Assembly (NCBI GenBank): GCA_964389375.1
Contig: CAYMDP010000007.1
Span: 28,085 to 92,084 of the forward strand
From: CAYMDP01 sp964389375
GTDB lineage: Bacteria > Bdellovibrionota > Bdellovibrionia > Bdellovibrionales > UBA1609
Direction: 5' to 3'
DNA length: 64,000 nucleotides
In this document: positions 34,680 through 43,405 of the stretch, one piece after another
Position numbering within the stretch: the first letter of the stretch is position 1
Layout of the letters: every line of letters begins with the position of its first letter
Made by a program: the position numbers and the translations under genes
The notes under the pieces: generated by a model
The model's database searches: none
What the model saw: the letters and a program-made list of their open reading frames with translations, nothing else
Told to the model about the DNA's origin: nothing

Positions 34680-35210
34680 ATGCGTTGGATAATGGTGTGC
34701 GCTGCTTTGTTTGTAAGTTCTTTCGCCTTTGCTCAAGAGCAAGACGAGGCCGGCGACGTCACGGGAGCCAATGTTGGCTATGAGGCGGGGATTCTTTTGG
34801 GCAACCTGCTGCCGAATCAAATACCCGGAGTCACTGAAGTCACCGGGATGGGGGGAGTTCAGGCCGGCTATCGCTTATCTTCAGTCAGTTTTGTAGAAAG
34901 TCGTTTTATTGTGGGCAACGGCCACGGCGCAAATTGGAAGAATTTGGAGCTGTCGATTCGCTTTGATATTCCCATCGAGTCACTTGTTGCCCTTGTTTAT
35001 CTAGGGGGAGATGCAGTGAATTACTCGGGCGTAGGTCAGGGAGACCGCATCGTTTTTGGTGGACACCTCGGTGGAGGGATTATGTCCCTTCTTGGGGGAG
35101 CGACTTGGTTTCGCGCAGATATGAAGTTTGCCTCAAGTCCGGGCACTTCTTTGTTTATCGGTTTTGCCTTGTTGTTTCGTTTTTCCGGTGGCGGTCAAGG
35201 CGGCGCCTGA
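34680..35210 (+). CDS. Small exported protein, probable outer-membrane barrel
   Basis: The frame opens earlier, but the ATG at 34680 follows GGGG and begins a signal peptide (MRWIMVCAALFVSSFAFAQ), leaving 176 residues. The rest alternates hydrophobic and polar residues with many glycines (AGYRLSSVSFVESRFIVG, FGGHLGGGIMSLLGGATWF), as in small barrels. It ends in FALLFRFSGGGQGGA. The stop codon lies inside the left arm of the 47-bp inverted repeat at 35206. Confidence 0.6.
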   Translation: MRWIMVCAALFVSSFAFAQEQDEAGDVTGANVGYEAGILLGNLLPNQIPGVTEVTGMGGVQAGYRLSSVSFVESRFIVGNGHGANWKNLELSIRFDIPIESLVALVYLGGDAVNYSGVGQGDRIVFGGHLGGGIMSLLGGATWFRADMKFASSPGTSLFIGFALLFRFSGGGQGGA

Positions 35211-35304
35211 GGTAACAGTTCCCTTTTCCCGTCTCATCGCATCAGAAAGATTCTACAAATCTTTCTGATGCGATGAGACGGGAAAAGGGAACTGTTACCT
35301 CAGG
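35206..35304. repeat. 47-bp perfect inverted repeat between convergent genes
   Basis: The arms 35206-35252 and 35258-35304 are fully complementary around a 5-nt loop, checked base by base. The element covers the stop codons of both flanking convergent genes (TGA at 35208, and TAA of nadB at 35295-35297). No T run follows either arm. It could terminate both transcripts, but the length is far beyond a normal terminator. Confidence 0.9.
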
Positions 35305-36881
35305 ATCGAATCGATTCCGAGTTCTGGATGAGTCTCTGGACAATCAATATTAAAGTGAATTCCTCTGGATTCTTTGCGCTTTAAGGCGCATTCCACGGTC
35401 AACTTCGCCACCAAAGCAATATTTCTTAGCTCTTCAATGTCAGGGTGAGTGCGAAAGTTAGAATAGTATTCTTTGATCTCACTCGAAATCACTTCTAGGC
35501 GATGTTTTGCTCGTTCAAGTCTTCTTTGGCTTCGGACAATTCCGACGTAGTTCCACATGAGGCGCCGAATCTCGTCCCACATATGAGTCACCACGATCAA
35601 TTCGTCAGAGTCTTCTTTTTGATGCACGGGAGGAAGATCAAAGGTTTGGTCGACAAAGTTGTACTCCTCTAAGTGTGATAAAATCCATTCACTTGAATTG
35701 TGCGCGAAGACTAAACATTCTAATAAAGAATTTGAAGCCAAGCGATTTGCACCGTGAAGCCCTGTTAGTGCCGTTTCTCCGAGAGCAAAAAGTCCATGAA
35801 TGTCTGTTTCTCCATTTGAGTTTGTGATCACTCCGCCACAGAGGTAGTGGGCAGCCGGAACCACGGGAATCGCTTGAGTCGAAATGTCTATTCCAAGCTC
35901 TTTACATTTTTTAAAGATGACTGGGAAACGCTGCTGTAAAAATTCTCGAGAAAGATGAGTCATGTCCAAGTAAACACATTCTGCACCAGTCTTTTTCATT
36001 TCTGCATCGATGGATCGGGCAACGATGTCCCTAGGGGCAAGGCTTCCAAGTTTATGAGAGCTCTTCATAAAAGCTTCGCCTTGATCATTGATCAACTCGC
36101 CGCCTTCGCCGCGAAGTGCTTCCGAGATTAAGAAATTTCTGCTTTGTGGATGGTAAAGGCAGGTCGGGTGAAACTGCATAAATTCTAAATTTCCGACGCG
36201 AGCCCCGGCTCTGTAAGCCATCGCAATTCCATCTCCGGTTGCGCCACTCCAATTTGAAGTAAAGCGATAGACTTTTCCCGCTCCGCCAGTCGCAAGTATT
36301 GTCGTTCTTGCTTTCACCGCATAGACATCGCGTTTTTGGCTGTCCATCAGGTAGGCGCCAAGGCAGCGGTTTTGTCCCACCGAAAAGGGAGCCAGATTTT
36401 GAGAAGTAATTAAGTCGATCGCAAATTGATTCTCGAGAATTTCAATATTCGGATGTTTTTTAATTTCTTCTAGCAGTCGAGAGTGAATCTCTTGCCCGGT
36501 ATGATCGGCAAAATGCAAGATTCTTCGCATACTGTGGCCACCTTCGCGAGTCAGTGCGAAGGCCTTGTTTTGCGCTAAATCAAAACGCACACCCCAATTT
36601 ACTAAATCTTGAATTCGGTCTGGTCCTTGTTCGACGACCATGCGCACGATTTGTTCTTGGCAAAGGCCCGCTCCTGCGACGAGGGTATCTTGGACATGTT
36701 TTTCAAGGCTATCCTCTTCGCTCATGACCGCGGCAATTCCGCCTTGAGCCATCGCCGTGTTCGTAACTTCAACGGGAGCCTTTGAGCAAATCAAAACGCG
36801 CCCTCGATGGGCGACCTTAAGGGCGAGGGCCAAGCCGGCAAGTCCGGATCCGATTACTAAAAAATCAACAGAGCTTTTCAT
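35295..36881 (-). CDS. nadB: L-aspartate oxidase
   Basis: A FAD-dependent enzyme that oxidises L-aspartate to iminoaspartate, the first step of NAD synthesis, 528 residues. It has the N-terminal dinucleotide fold VIGSGLAGLALALK, the HSMRRILHFADHTG region and the active-site loop EGGELINDQGEAFM. HGANRLASNSLLECLVFA is the fumarate reductase/aspartate oxidase signature. The C-terminal helical domain is complete. nadA and nadC are not in the window. Confidence 0.95.
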   Translation of the reverse strand: MKSSVDFLVIGSGLAGLALALKVAHRGRVLICSKAPVEVTNTAMAQGGIAAVMSEEDSLEKHVQDTLVAGAGLCQEQIVRMVVEQGPDRIQDLVNWGVRFDLAQNKAFALTREGGHSMRRILHFADHTGQEIHSRLLEEIKKHPNIEILENQFAIDLITSQNLAPFSVGQNRCLGAYLMDSQKRDVYAVKARTTILATGGAGKVYRFTSNWSGATGDGIAMAYRAGARVGNLEFMQFHPTCLYHPQSRNFLISEALRGEGGELINDQGEAFMKSSHKLGSLAPRDIVARSIDAEMKKTGAECVYLDMTHLSREFLQQRFPVIFKKCKELGIDISTQAIPVVPAAHYLCGGVITNSNGETDIHGLFALGETALTGLHGANRLASNSLLECLVFAHNSSEWILSHLEEYNFVDQTFDLPPVHQKEDSDELIVVTHMWDEIRRLMWNYVGIVRSQRRLERAKHRLEVISSEIKEYYSNFRTHPDIEELRNIALVAKLTVECALKRKESRGIHFNIDCPETHPELGIDSILR

Positions 36882-37063
36882 TTGCGTGGAATCTACTCTG
36901 AGGGATCTCCTGGCGCCAGTTTCTGTTGAAGATCTTTAAGGGCGCAGCGCGTAAAGCGCCTCGACGAAACTCTGGTCCTTGCCTCTGGAAGCTTCCTAAA
37001 AATAGAATAAGATTAGCTAGTTAGTGCGGATTTTATCGCTGCAGCCAGGGAAGGTGAAAAAGC

Positions 37064-39082
37064 ATGCATAAAAAGCTCTTCGGGGCCCTGATGTTGGGTC
37101 TTGTGTTCTTAACGCTGATTCTTGGCGTCGGTTTTAACCTCATTTCGAGTCGTGCTCGAGTTCAAGATCGACTGTTAAGTCTTCAAACTGAAAATGCGAG
37201 CGTCTCTGAATTTATTCAGGCTCAGTCTGAACAGTTGGTCGCAGAATTAATTTCTGTGATTGTTTTGGATCAGGGAAAAAATCTTTCAGAAGCAGATCAT
37301 TTTCTAAGATCCTCATTTGTCGCAGCCTCTCAGTTAAGATTTGGAGCTGGACAGAGTTGGGTCATTGACTCAAGTTTTCTAAAACCGGGGCTGACAGCCC
37401 GGTGGCCTGCGGGCAGTCTTGAGCAAATGCTAAGTCAGCTTCCTTTGGCTCGGCTTGAAGCAGAGTCTCTTGTTTGGGCACGCCTTCAAGATCCACAAGG
37501 TCTGCCTCTTTTTGCGATTCTTAGTAAAGCCCAAGATCCTCAGGGGCAGGATCGAATTGTTTGGGGACTTTTAAGTCCCACGGCCTGGAGCTCTTTGTCT
37601 CGAGTTTCGAAAATGAATTTAGACGAATTTATTCTAGTGGATGATCGTGGCTTTGCTTATGCCTACACACAGCAACAGTATGTTGGGGCCTCTCTTGAGA
37701 ATCACCCGGTCGTGGCTTCTGTTTTAAGAGACCGAAATTTATCAATACATGGAGCATTTAAAAACCTGCTGGATCAAAATATTTTGGTGGCTGGAAATAA
37801 AATTCCACAGACAAATTTATTCTCGATTAGCGCAAGAACTTCTCCAAGCCCGCTTCCGGGACTTTGGTCTTTTATCGGACTCAGTTTGTTGGGGCTATTT
37901 GCAGCGGGACTGATCTCTTTTGTAGCAGCGAATATTCTTTTTGAGCCTTTTCAAAAAGCTTACGCTTATTTTCAGCAAAGCCTGATCGATCTTGCAATGG
38001 GGCGTCCTTTGCGAGCACCTGATTTTTACGTTGCCGAGTTGTATGGGATGAAAGAGGTCATTGAAAAACTTCAAGGGGCTGAAATGGTTCAGTCACAAGA
38101 AGAGTCTAAACCCAAAGAAGATGGAAAGTTTGAGGCCTATCAGCAAGTCGGCACAGGTTTAGCTCAAGCTTTAAAGGGACCTTTGGCCGCAATTTTGGGG
38201 CATGCGCAACTTGCGCGCTCGAAGTCTGAAGAGGATTCACTGAAACAGCATTTCGTTGTGATTGAACGTGAAGCCCGAAAAGCCAGAGAAGCCGTCGAAA
38301 ACCTTGCCAAAGTTGTGGCTGGCGATGAATCACAAAGTAAACGAGTTGAATTAAGAGAAATTCTTCTTTCAGTTTTGGCTCTATTTAAAATGGATATTGC
38401 TCAGAAGGGAATTAAGCTTTCTAAAGATTTACAAAGTGCCGCAAGTATTCAGGCGGATCCAGCTCAGCTTCGTGTCGCTTTAGAAGAGATTGTAAAAAAC
38501 GCAGTTGAGGCTCTAGGTCCAAACGGCGAAAAAGAAATTGCGGTGAGTCTTGTCGAGGGCGAAGACAAGGTCATTCTTAAAATTAAGGATACCGGGGAGG
38601 GAATGAGCCCAGAGATTTTAGCGAAGATCTTTGACCCCTTCTTTAGTGCGAAGTCGTCTGATGAGGCTTCGGGGATGGGCTTAACAGTCGCAAAAGGCGT
38701 CATACGCCAGGTGGGTGGAAAGATTCGAGTCGAGTCCGAGCCGGGACTAGGGACTGAGGTCAGTTTAGAGTTTCCTGTCTTAGGGCTTGCCAGTTCAAAA
38801 CCTCGAGCCAAAGATTTATCCACAGAAACTTCGGTCCAGATTCCCATGACCGAAAAGATTGAAAAAAAGAAGTCGGCCGAGGCAGTTGATCTAAATAAAC
38901 TTAAGCCTTTGGTTGGCAGTGAGGTGGATGAGCTTCCGGCGGCTCCAGGTCTTGATGAAATCACTTTAATTGGTGAAGTTCCGGGGCTTGCAGCTAGTCC
39001 GGTGTCAGAGGGCCAGGACGAGGGTGAAGTCGATGCAGATATCAGTGTGATTCGACGCCCTAAAGTGAGGTCGGATTCTTGA
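37064..39082 (+). CDS. Membrane histidine-kinase-like protein lacking the phospho-acceptor His
   Basis: A 672-residue sensor. A first transmembrane helix (about 5-27) is followed by a large extracytoplasmic Cache-like sensor region, a second transmembrane helix (about 266-292) and a short linker. The dimerisation region reads GLAQALKGPLAAILGHAQLA; aligned with the usual S-H-E-L-R-x-P-L, the His is replaced by Gln368. The ATPase part is well preserved: N box EEIVKNAVEAL, G1 DTGEGMS, F box FDPFF and G2 GMGLTVAKG. A C-terminal acidic tail of about 110 residues follows the kinase core. The next gene starts within its stop codon. Confidence 0.82.
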   Translation: MHKKLFGALMLGLVFLTLILGVGFNLISSRARVQDRLLSLQTENASVSEFIQAQSEQLVAELISVIVLDQGKNLSEADHFLRSSFVAASQLRFGAGQSWVIDSSFLKPGLTARWPAGSLEQMLSQLPLARLEAESLVWARLQDPQGLPLFAILSKAQDPQGQDRIVWGLLSPTAWSSLSRVSKMNLDEFILVDDRGFAYAYTQQQYVGASLENHPVVASVLRDRNLSIHGAFKNLLDQNILVAGNKIPQTNLFSISARTSPSPLPGLWSFIGLSLLGLFAAGLISFVAANILFEPFQKAYAYFQQSLIDLAMGRPLRAPDFYVAELYGMKEVIEKLQGAEMVQSQEESKPKEDGKFEAYQQVGTGLAQALKGPLAAILGHAQLARSKSEEDSLKQHFVVIEREARKAREAVENLAKVVAGDESQSKRVELREILLSVLALFKMDIAQKGIKLSKDLQSAASIQADPAQLRVALEEIVKNAVEALGPNGEKEIAVSLVEGEDKVILKIKDTGEGMSPEILAKIFDPFFSAKSSDEASGMGLTVAKGVIRQVGGKIRVESEPGLGTEVSLEFPVLGLASSKPRAKDLSTETSVQIPMTEKIEKKKSAEAVDLNKLKPLVGSEVDELPAAPGLDEITLIGEVPGLAASPVSEGQDEGEVDADISVIRRPKVRSDS

Positions 39083-40644
39083 AGATCCAGCATTATCGCT
39101 CTTCATTTATTATTCATCTTATTGATACTCAACCTGAGCGATCATCTCCGGTGGCCGCAGTCTTAAGCTCGGTTGGCTATACTTGTTTTAGCTTTAAGAC
39201 CATTCAAGATCTAAAAAAAGAAGTTGAGGTCAATGCACCTCACTTCGTCATTCTCAATTACGCAGATAGTGCAAATCCGATTTTGGATACGATTCACGAC
39301 CTCAATTCGATTCTTCCAGAAACCCAAATTTTTCTGTTGTGCGAAAGAACGGATTTAGATCGCCCACAAATTCACCAGCTTATTGGGGATCAGGTTTACG
39401 ATTATTTTGTGATGCCCTTAACCAACCCAGTCTTTTTGATTCGATCGGTGGATCGCGCCGCTGAATTAAACTATCAAATTTATTTCAACGAACAACTGAA
39501 GCTTCGTTTAAGCAAACTTGAGACGGAATCCCAAGAGCAGTTTGTCGAAGAACTCGAGGACCAAGAGCCAAAGCATGAAGCGAGCCTCAAAAAAGCATCG
39601 CGGCCAATGGATGTTGATGGTCAATCGCAGGTCTTAAGTGAAACTTCTGATAGCCTGAGGACTTACTTAGAAAATTTGTATCGCTGCAAGACCAATGAAG
39701 AGTGCATCGAACTTTTTTCCCGAACTTTAAATTTCGTAAATGGCCAAGCCCCTGTGGCTTATTTTCAATTTTTGGCGGGCCGGCGAATGCTCGTTGGGCG
39801 TCTGGGATTAAATGTAAAGCCAGAATCTATGCAGAATATCGGAATCGACCTGAATCGATCCGAAAAAAAGATTCGGACCGAAGAGTTAAGGCGTCCTGAA
39901 GAGATCGGATTGATTCGCGAAATGGCCCAGTCCATTTTTGGGGCCAGCCAGTATCATGTTTTGGTCGTCGATGTTTTTGAAGATATTTTGGGTTTAGTTT
40001 TTATCTTTCTGGATCCGAAGCTGTTAGATCGAGATTTCATGGGAGTGACCTACGCGGCTTTGATTCAAAGACTTGAATCTCTCATTATGGAGAAGCGGCT
40101 GCACTCGAATCGTTTGCTCGATCAGGCCACCGAGGTCTTGAATCAATTTACTTTTAAGCAAAAGATTGAAGAAGAGATCGCCCGCTCCAGAAGAACCAGC
40201 TATCCGGCCTCCTTGGTTGTTTTGTCATTGGATCATTTCGAAGAAATGGTCGAGAAGTTGGGTCAAGATGATTCCAAAACATTGCTTCGGATATTGGCAA
40301 AAATTTTCAAGAAGCATAGTCGTCTTAACGATATTTTAGGACGCATTTCTGTGAATGAATTTGGCTTACTACTTCCGCATACGTCTAAGCGAGGTGCCAT
40401 TATTAAGGCCGAAAGACTGCGCCGTATTATCTCATCGGCAGATTTTTCGAAATTCATATCGGGACTTGGTCAAGTCACGGTCAGTGTGGCGGTCAGTGAG
40501 TATCCAACACTTTGTCATGACGGAGACGAGCTGATTGCCTCAGCCAGATCCGTATTGGACATCTCTCGCCAGGAGGGCTCGAACCAGGTTGGTCTGGCCC
40601 GTGTCTCTGATGGCTTTGTCGCGGATTTTATCGCTCGGGAGTAA
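39079..40644 (+). CDS. Pseudo-receiver, GAF-like and degenerate GGDEF protein (probable c-di-GMP effector)
   Basis: It starts with TTG at 39079, overlapping the upstream stop (TTGA). The 521 residues comprise a receiver-like fold (about 10-130) whose phosphorylation site reads ILN60 in place of Asp, a linker, a GAF-like region (about 195-340) and a GGDEF-fold domain (about 350-510). The active-site loop is SVNEF (424-428) instead of GGDEF, so cyclase activity is not expected. The inhibitory c-di-GMP site RxxD is kept exactly five residues upstream (R415-D418, RLND). This suggests binding of c-di-GMP, as described for degenerate GGDEF effectors such as Bdellovibrio CdgA. Confidence 0.82.
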   Translation: MKIQHYRSSFIIHLIDTQPERSSPVAAVLSSVGYTCFSFKTIQDLKKEVEVNAPHFVILNYADSANPILDTIHDLNSILPETQIFLLCERTDLDRPQIHQLIGDQVYDYFVMPLTNPVFLIRSVDRAAELNYQIYFNEQLKLRLSKLETESQEQFVEELEDQEPKHEASLKKASRPMDVDGQSQVLSETSDSLRTYLENLYRCKTNEECIELFSRTLNFVNGQAPVAYFQFLAGRRMLVGRLGLNVKPESMQNIGIDLNRSEKKIRTEELRRPEEIGLIREMAQSIFGASQYHVLVVDVFEDILGLVFIFLDPKLLDRDFMGVTYAALIQRLESLIMEKRLHSNRLLDQATEVLNQFTFKQKIEEEIARSRRTSYPASLVVLSLDHFEEMVEKLGQDDSKTLLRILAKIFKKHSRLNDILGRISVNEFGLLLPHTSKRGAIIKAERLRRIISSADFSKFISGLGQVTVSVAVSEYPTLCHDGDELIASARSVLDISRQEGSNQVGLARVSDGFVADFIARE

Positions 40645-40652
40645 GAGTAAAA

Positions 40653-41792
40653 ATGCGAAATGCACAGGTGAATATTAATCTCGCACAGTTGCGCCTAAAT
40701 CTAAGGCAGCTTAAAAGTCTGACTTCTGCGCAAAATTTTTTCTGTCCAATGGTTAAGGCCAATGCTTACGGTCATGGTGCCAAAGAAGTCGCTCGTTGTC
40801 TTGTCGCCGAAGGCGTCACATCGATTGGCGTGGCTCTACTTGAAGAAGCCTTAGAGTTGCGCTCGGATCCGGCTCTTCGCTCCGTTCAGATTTTAGTTTT
40901 TGCTTCCTTGTCGCCCAAAGATTTTGATTTGTACTTGAGTCAAAATCTAAGCCCAGTGGTTGGGAGGCTCCAGGATTTGGTCGCACTTTCTAAATTTGGA
41001 AAAGAATTTTCATTTCATTTAAAACTTAACACGGGGATGTCTCGACTTGGACTTTCAATCGAGGAGCTAGAACAGGCCAAAAAGATTTTGCAGGCCTCTC
41101 CATTTTTAAATTTGGAATATTTGTGTACTCATCTTCTTCATGGCGAAGATGCGGGAAATCCAAAGGGGCAGACGCAATCTCAATTAAAGCTTTTTGAAGA
41201 GGCGCGAGATTTTTTATCGGTTCCCTCCAGCAAACAGCACGCCTTAAATAGTGCGGGTCTTCTGTCTTTGTGGAGTCATTCGCATCCGTCGATTTCTGAT
41301 CTGGGCGTTCGCCCAGGGATTGCCCTCTACGGCTTGAGTCCAGAGATTGAGCATTTTAGCGAGAACTCAAGACTTAAAATGAATTCTGTCTCGTTGCATC
41401 CTATAATGTCTTTGGAAACTGAGATCAGCCATATGCGGAGAATTCGGACCGGTGAATCGGTTTCTTATGCTGCGCGATGGACAGCGAAAAGGGATTCAGT
41501 GATCGGGGTTATTCCTGTTGGTTATGGGGATGGAGTTCCGCGGAACTTGTCGAATCGAGGAGAAGTTTTGTTTGATGGGAAAAGAGTTCCTATTGTCGGA
41601 ACAGTGACAATGGATTACACGATGTTGGACTTAACCAATTGCGCCAGTTCTGATCCCGTCGGTCGACAGGTACAAGTTTTTGGTGGAGCGGGACCCTCTG
41701 CAAAAGAAGTCGGAGCTTGGGCCGGGACAATTGATTACGAAGTGGTCACGCGAATGACGGCACGTCTTCCGAGAGTTTATAAGGATACTTGA
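40653..41792 (+). CDS. alr: Alanine racemase
   Basis: A PLP enzyme that converts L-alanine to D-alanine for peptidoglycan, 379 residues. The PLP lysine is in the signature MVKANAYGHGA. The catalytic tyrosine is in the ESVSYAARWTAKR segment, and the fold's VIPVGYGDGVPR and GTVTMDYTMLDLT motifs are present. The stop overlaps the ATG of the lipid-transport permease gene by one base (TGATG). Confidence 0.95.
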   Translation: MRNAQVNINLAQLRLNLRQLKSLTSAQNFFCPMVKANAYGHGAKEVARCLVAEGVTSIGVALLEEALELRSDPALRSVQILVFASLSPKDFDLYLSQNLSPVVGRLQDLVALSKFGKEFSFHLKLNTGMSRLGLSIEELEQAKKILQASPFLNLEYLCTHLLHGEDAGNPKGQTQSQLKLFEEARDFLSVPSSKQHALNSAGLLSLWSHSHPSISDLGVRPGIALYGLSPEIEHFSENSRLKMNSVSLHPIMSLETEISHMRRIRTGESVSYAARWTAKRDSVIGVIPVGYGDGVPRNLSNRGEVLFDGKRVPIVGTVTMDYTMLDLTNCASSDPVGRQVQVFGGAGPSAKEVGAWAGTIDYEVVTRMTARLPRVYKDT

Positions 41793-42634
41793 TGCTAATG
41801 ACTTGGTCCCAAAGACGAGAAAAATTAAACCGCCTTTTAGACGAAGGTTTTTTGTCTTTGTGGAAAGCCATTTTCGACTTTTTTCACATGACCGGAAGTG
41901 CACTCATATTTGCCTACGAGTCCGTTCAGCTTATATTCCGACGCCCTTATCGTTTTGATGAAGTCGTAAAGCATATGGAGTTCATCGGAAACAAATCGAT
42001 TTTGATTATTATCTTAACCGGGAGTTTTACCGGTCTTGCGATGTCTTATCAGATCTATTTGGGATTTAAGCTAGTCAATGCGACAAATCTTGTTGGTCCA
42101 ACTGTGGCTCTGGGAATCACTCGGGAGTTGGGTCCCGTTTTGACCGGGCTTATTGTCGCCGCAAGGGCTGGCGGCGCCATGGCCGCACGTCTTGGAACCA
42201 TGCGAGTCTCTGAACAGATCGATGCCCTTGAGGTGATGGGAATCAATCCGCGCCAATTTTTAATTGCCCCACGAATTCTTGCGGCGGTCGTCACCATGCC
42301 TTTGCTTTGTGGAGTTTTTGATTTTATCGCGATGGTGGGAGCCCACGTTCTTTGTATTCATATGCTTGGAATCGACCAGGCGATATTTTGGGACAAGATC
42401 CAGGTGTGGATTAATCCTCGGGATATTAACGAAGGTTTAATAAAGGCTGCAGTTTTTGGAATGACCTTTGCGACGATTTGTACCCACATGGGCTTTACCG
42501 CAAAAGGTGGCGCCAAAGGGGTTGGTGAAGCCACCAATCGAGGGGTCGTCAACAGCATGGTCCTAATTATTATCTTAAACTTTTTTATGACGAACTTGAT
42601 TCGACTTTTTTACGTATTGTCGGGGATCAAATAG
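41792..42634 (+). CDS. mlaE: MlaE-type ABC transporter permease
   Basis: A 280-residue inner-membrane permease of the Mla/MCE family. ATG 41792 is chosen over the adjacent TTG because AAGGAT precedes it at good spacing. It has the MlaE pattern: an N-terminal amphipathic helix, about five membrane helices and the hallmark ELGPVLTGLIVAARAGGAMAAR, followed by EQIDALEVMGI. It forms a complex with the two following gene products for phospholipid transport between inner and outer membrane. Confidence 0.94.
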   Translation: MLMTWSQRREKLNRLLDEGFLSLWKAIFDFFHMTGSALIFAYESVQLIFRRPYRFDEVVKHMEFIGNKSILIIILTGSFTGLAMSYQIYLGFKLVNATNLVGPTVALGITRELGPVLTGLIVAARAGGAMAARLGTMRVSEQIDALEVMGINPRQFLIAPRILAAVVTMPLLCGVFDFIAMVGAHVLCIHMLGIDQAIFWDKIQVWINPRDINEGLIKAAVFGMTFATICTHMGFTAKGGAKGVGEATNRGVVNSMVLIIILNFFMTNLIRLFYVLSGIK

Positions 42635-43405
42635 ATGTCTGGATTAGGCCTTCAAAATGCGATCGAGATTCGCGACCTGCGAAAGACCTTCGACGGAAAG
42701 GATTTTATTTTAAATGGGATCAGCTTAGAAATCCCTAAGGGTAAAATCACTGTGATTATTGGATTTAGTGGGACAGGAAAAAGTGTTCTTTTAAAACATA
42801 TCCTAGGGCTTGTGAAACCCACCTCGGGCTTGATTCAAGTCCTTGGTCGAGACCTATGGACCATGACTGAAGAAGAGTTGATGCGCTTTCGCTGCAAACT
42901 GGGTGTTTTATTTCAGTACGCGGCTTTATTTGACGATATGTCTGCGTTAGAGAATGTGTGTTTCCCTTTGCGTGAACATCGGCGGGAGCTTAGCGTGGAC
43001 GACATCTTGGATATCGCGTCGGAAAAGCTTAGGATTTCGGGTCTTGAGGACAAGCACCATCACAAGCTTCCTTCAGAACTGAGCGGTGGGATGCGAAAAC
43101 GAGTCGGTTTGGCCCGAGCCCTAGCCTTGGACCCGGAAGTCCTGCTTTATGATGAGCCAACCACGGGTCTTGACCCAATCTTGACAGAGATGGTCGATAA
43201 TTTAATTCATGACACCCATGCCCATCATCCCGGTTCGACCTCGGTTATTGTCTCTCATGACATGTTTGCAGCCTTTAACCTTGGCGAACACCTGATCATG
43301 TTAGATAAGGGTCGGGTTTTATTGTCGGGAACAACCGAGACCTTTTTGAACTCGAACAATGAGCTGATTCAAAGGTTTTTAGCTAAAGGATTTAAGAAGG
43401 CATGA
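42635..43405 (+). CDS. mlaF: MlaF-type ABC transporter ATP-binding protein
   Basis: A 256-residue ATPase with Walker A GFSGTGKSVLLK, signature LSGGMRKRVGLARALA, Walker B VLLYDEPTTGLDP and the H-loop VSHD. It starts directly after the permease stop codon and ends in an ATGA overlap with the MCE-protein gene, so all three are coupled. It energises the MlaE permease. Confidence 0.95.
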   Translation: MSGLGLQNAIEIRDLRKTFDGKDFILNGISLEIPKGKITVIIGFSGTGKSVLLKHILGLVKPTSGLIQVLGRDLWTMTEEELMRFRCKLGVLFQYAALFDDMSALENVCFPLREHRRELSVDDILDIASEKLRISGLEDKHHHKLPSELSGGMRKRVGLARALALDPEVLLYDEPTTGLDPILTEMVDNLIHDTHAHHPGSTSVIVSHDMFAAFNLGEHLIMLDKGRVLLSGTTETFLNSNNELIQRFLAKGFKKA

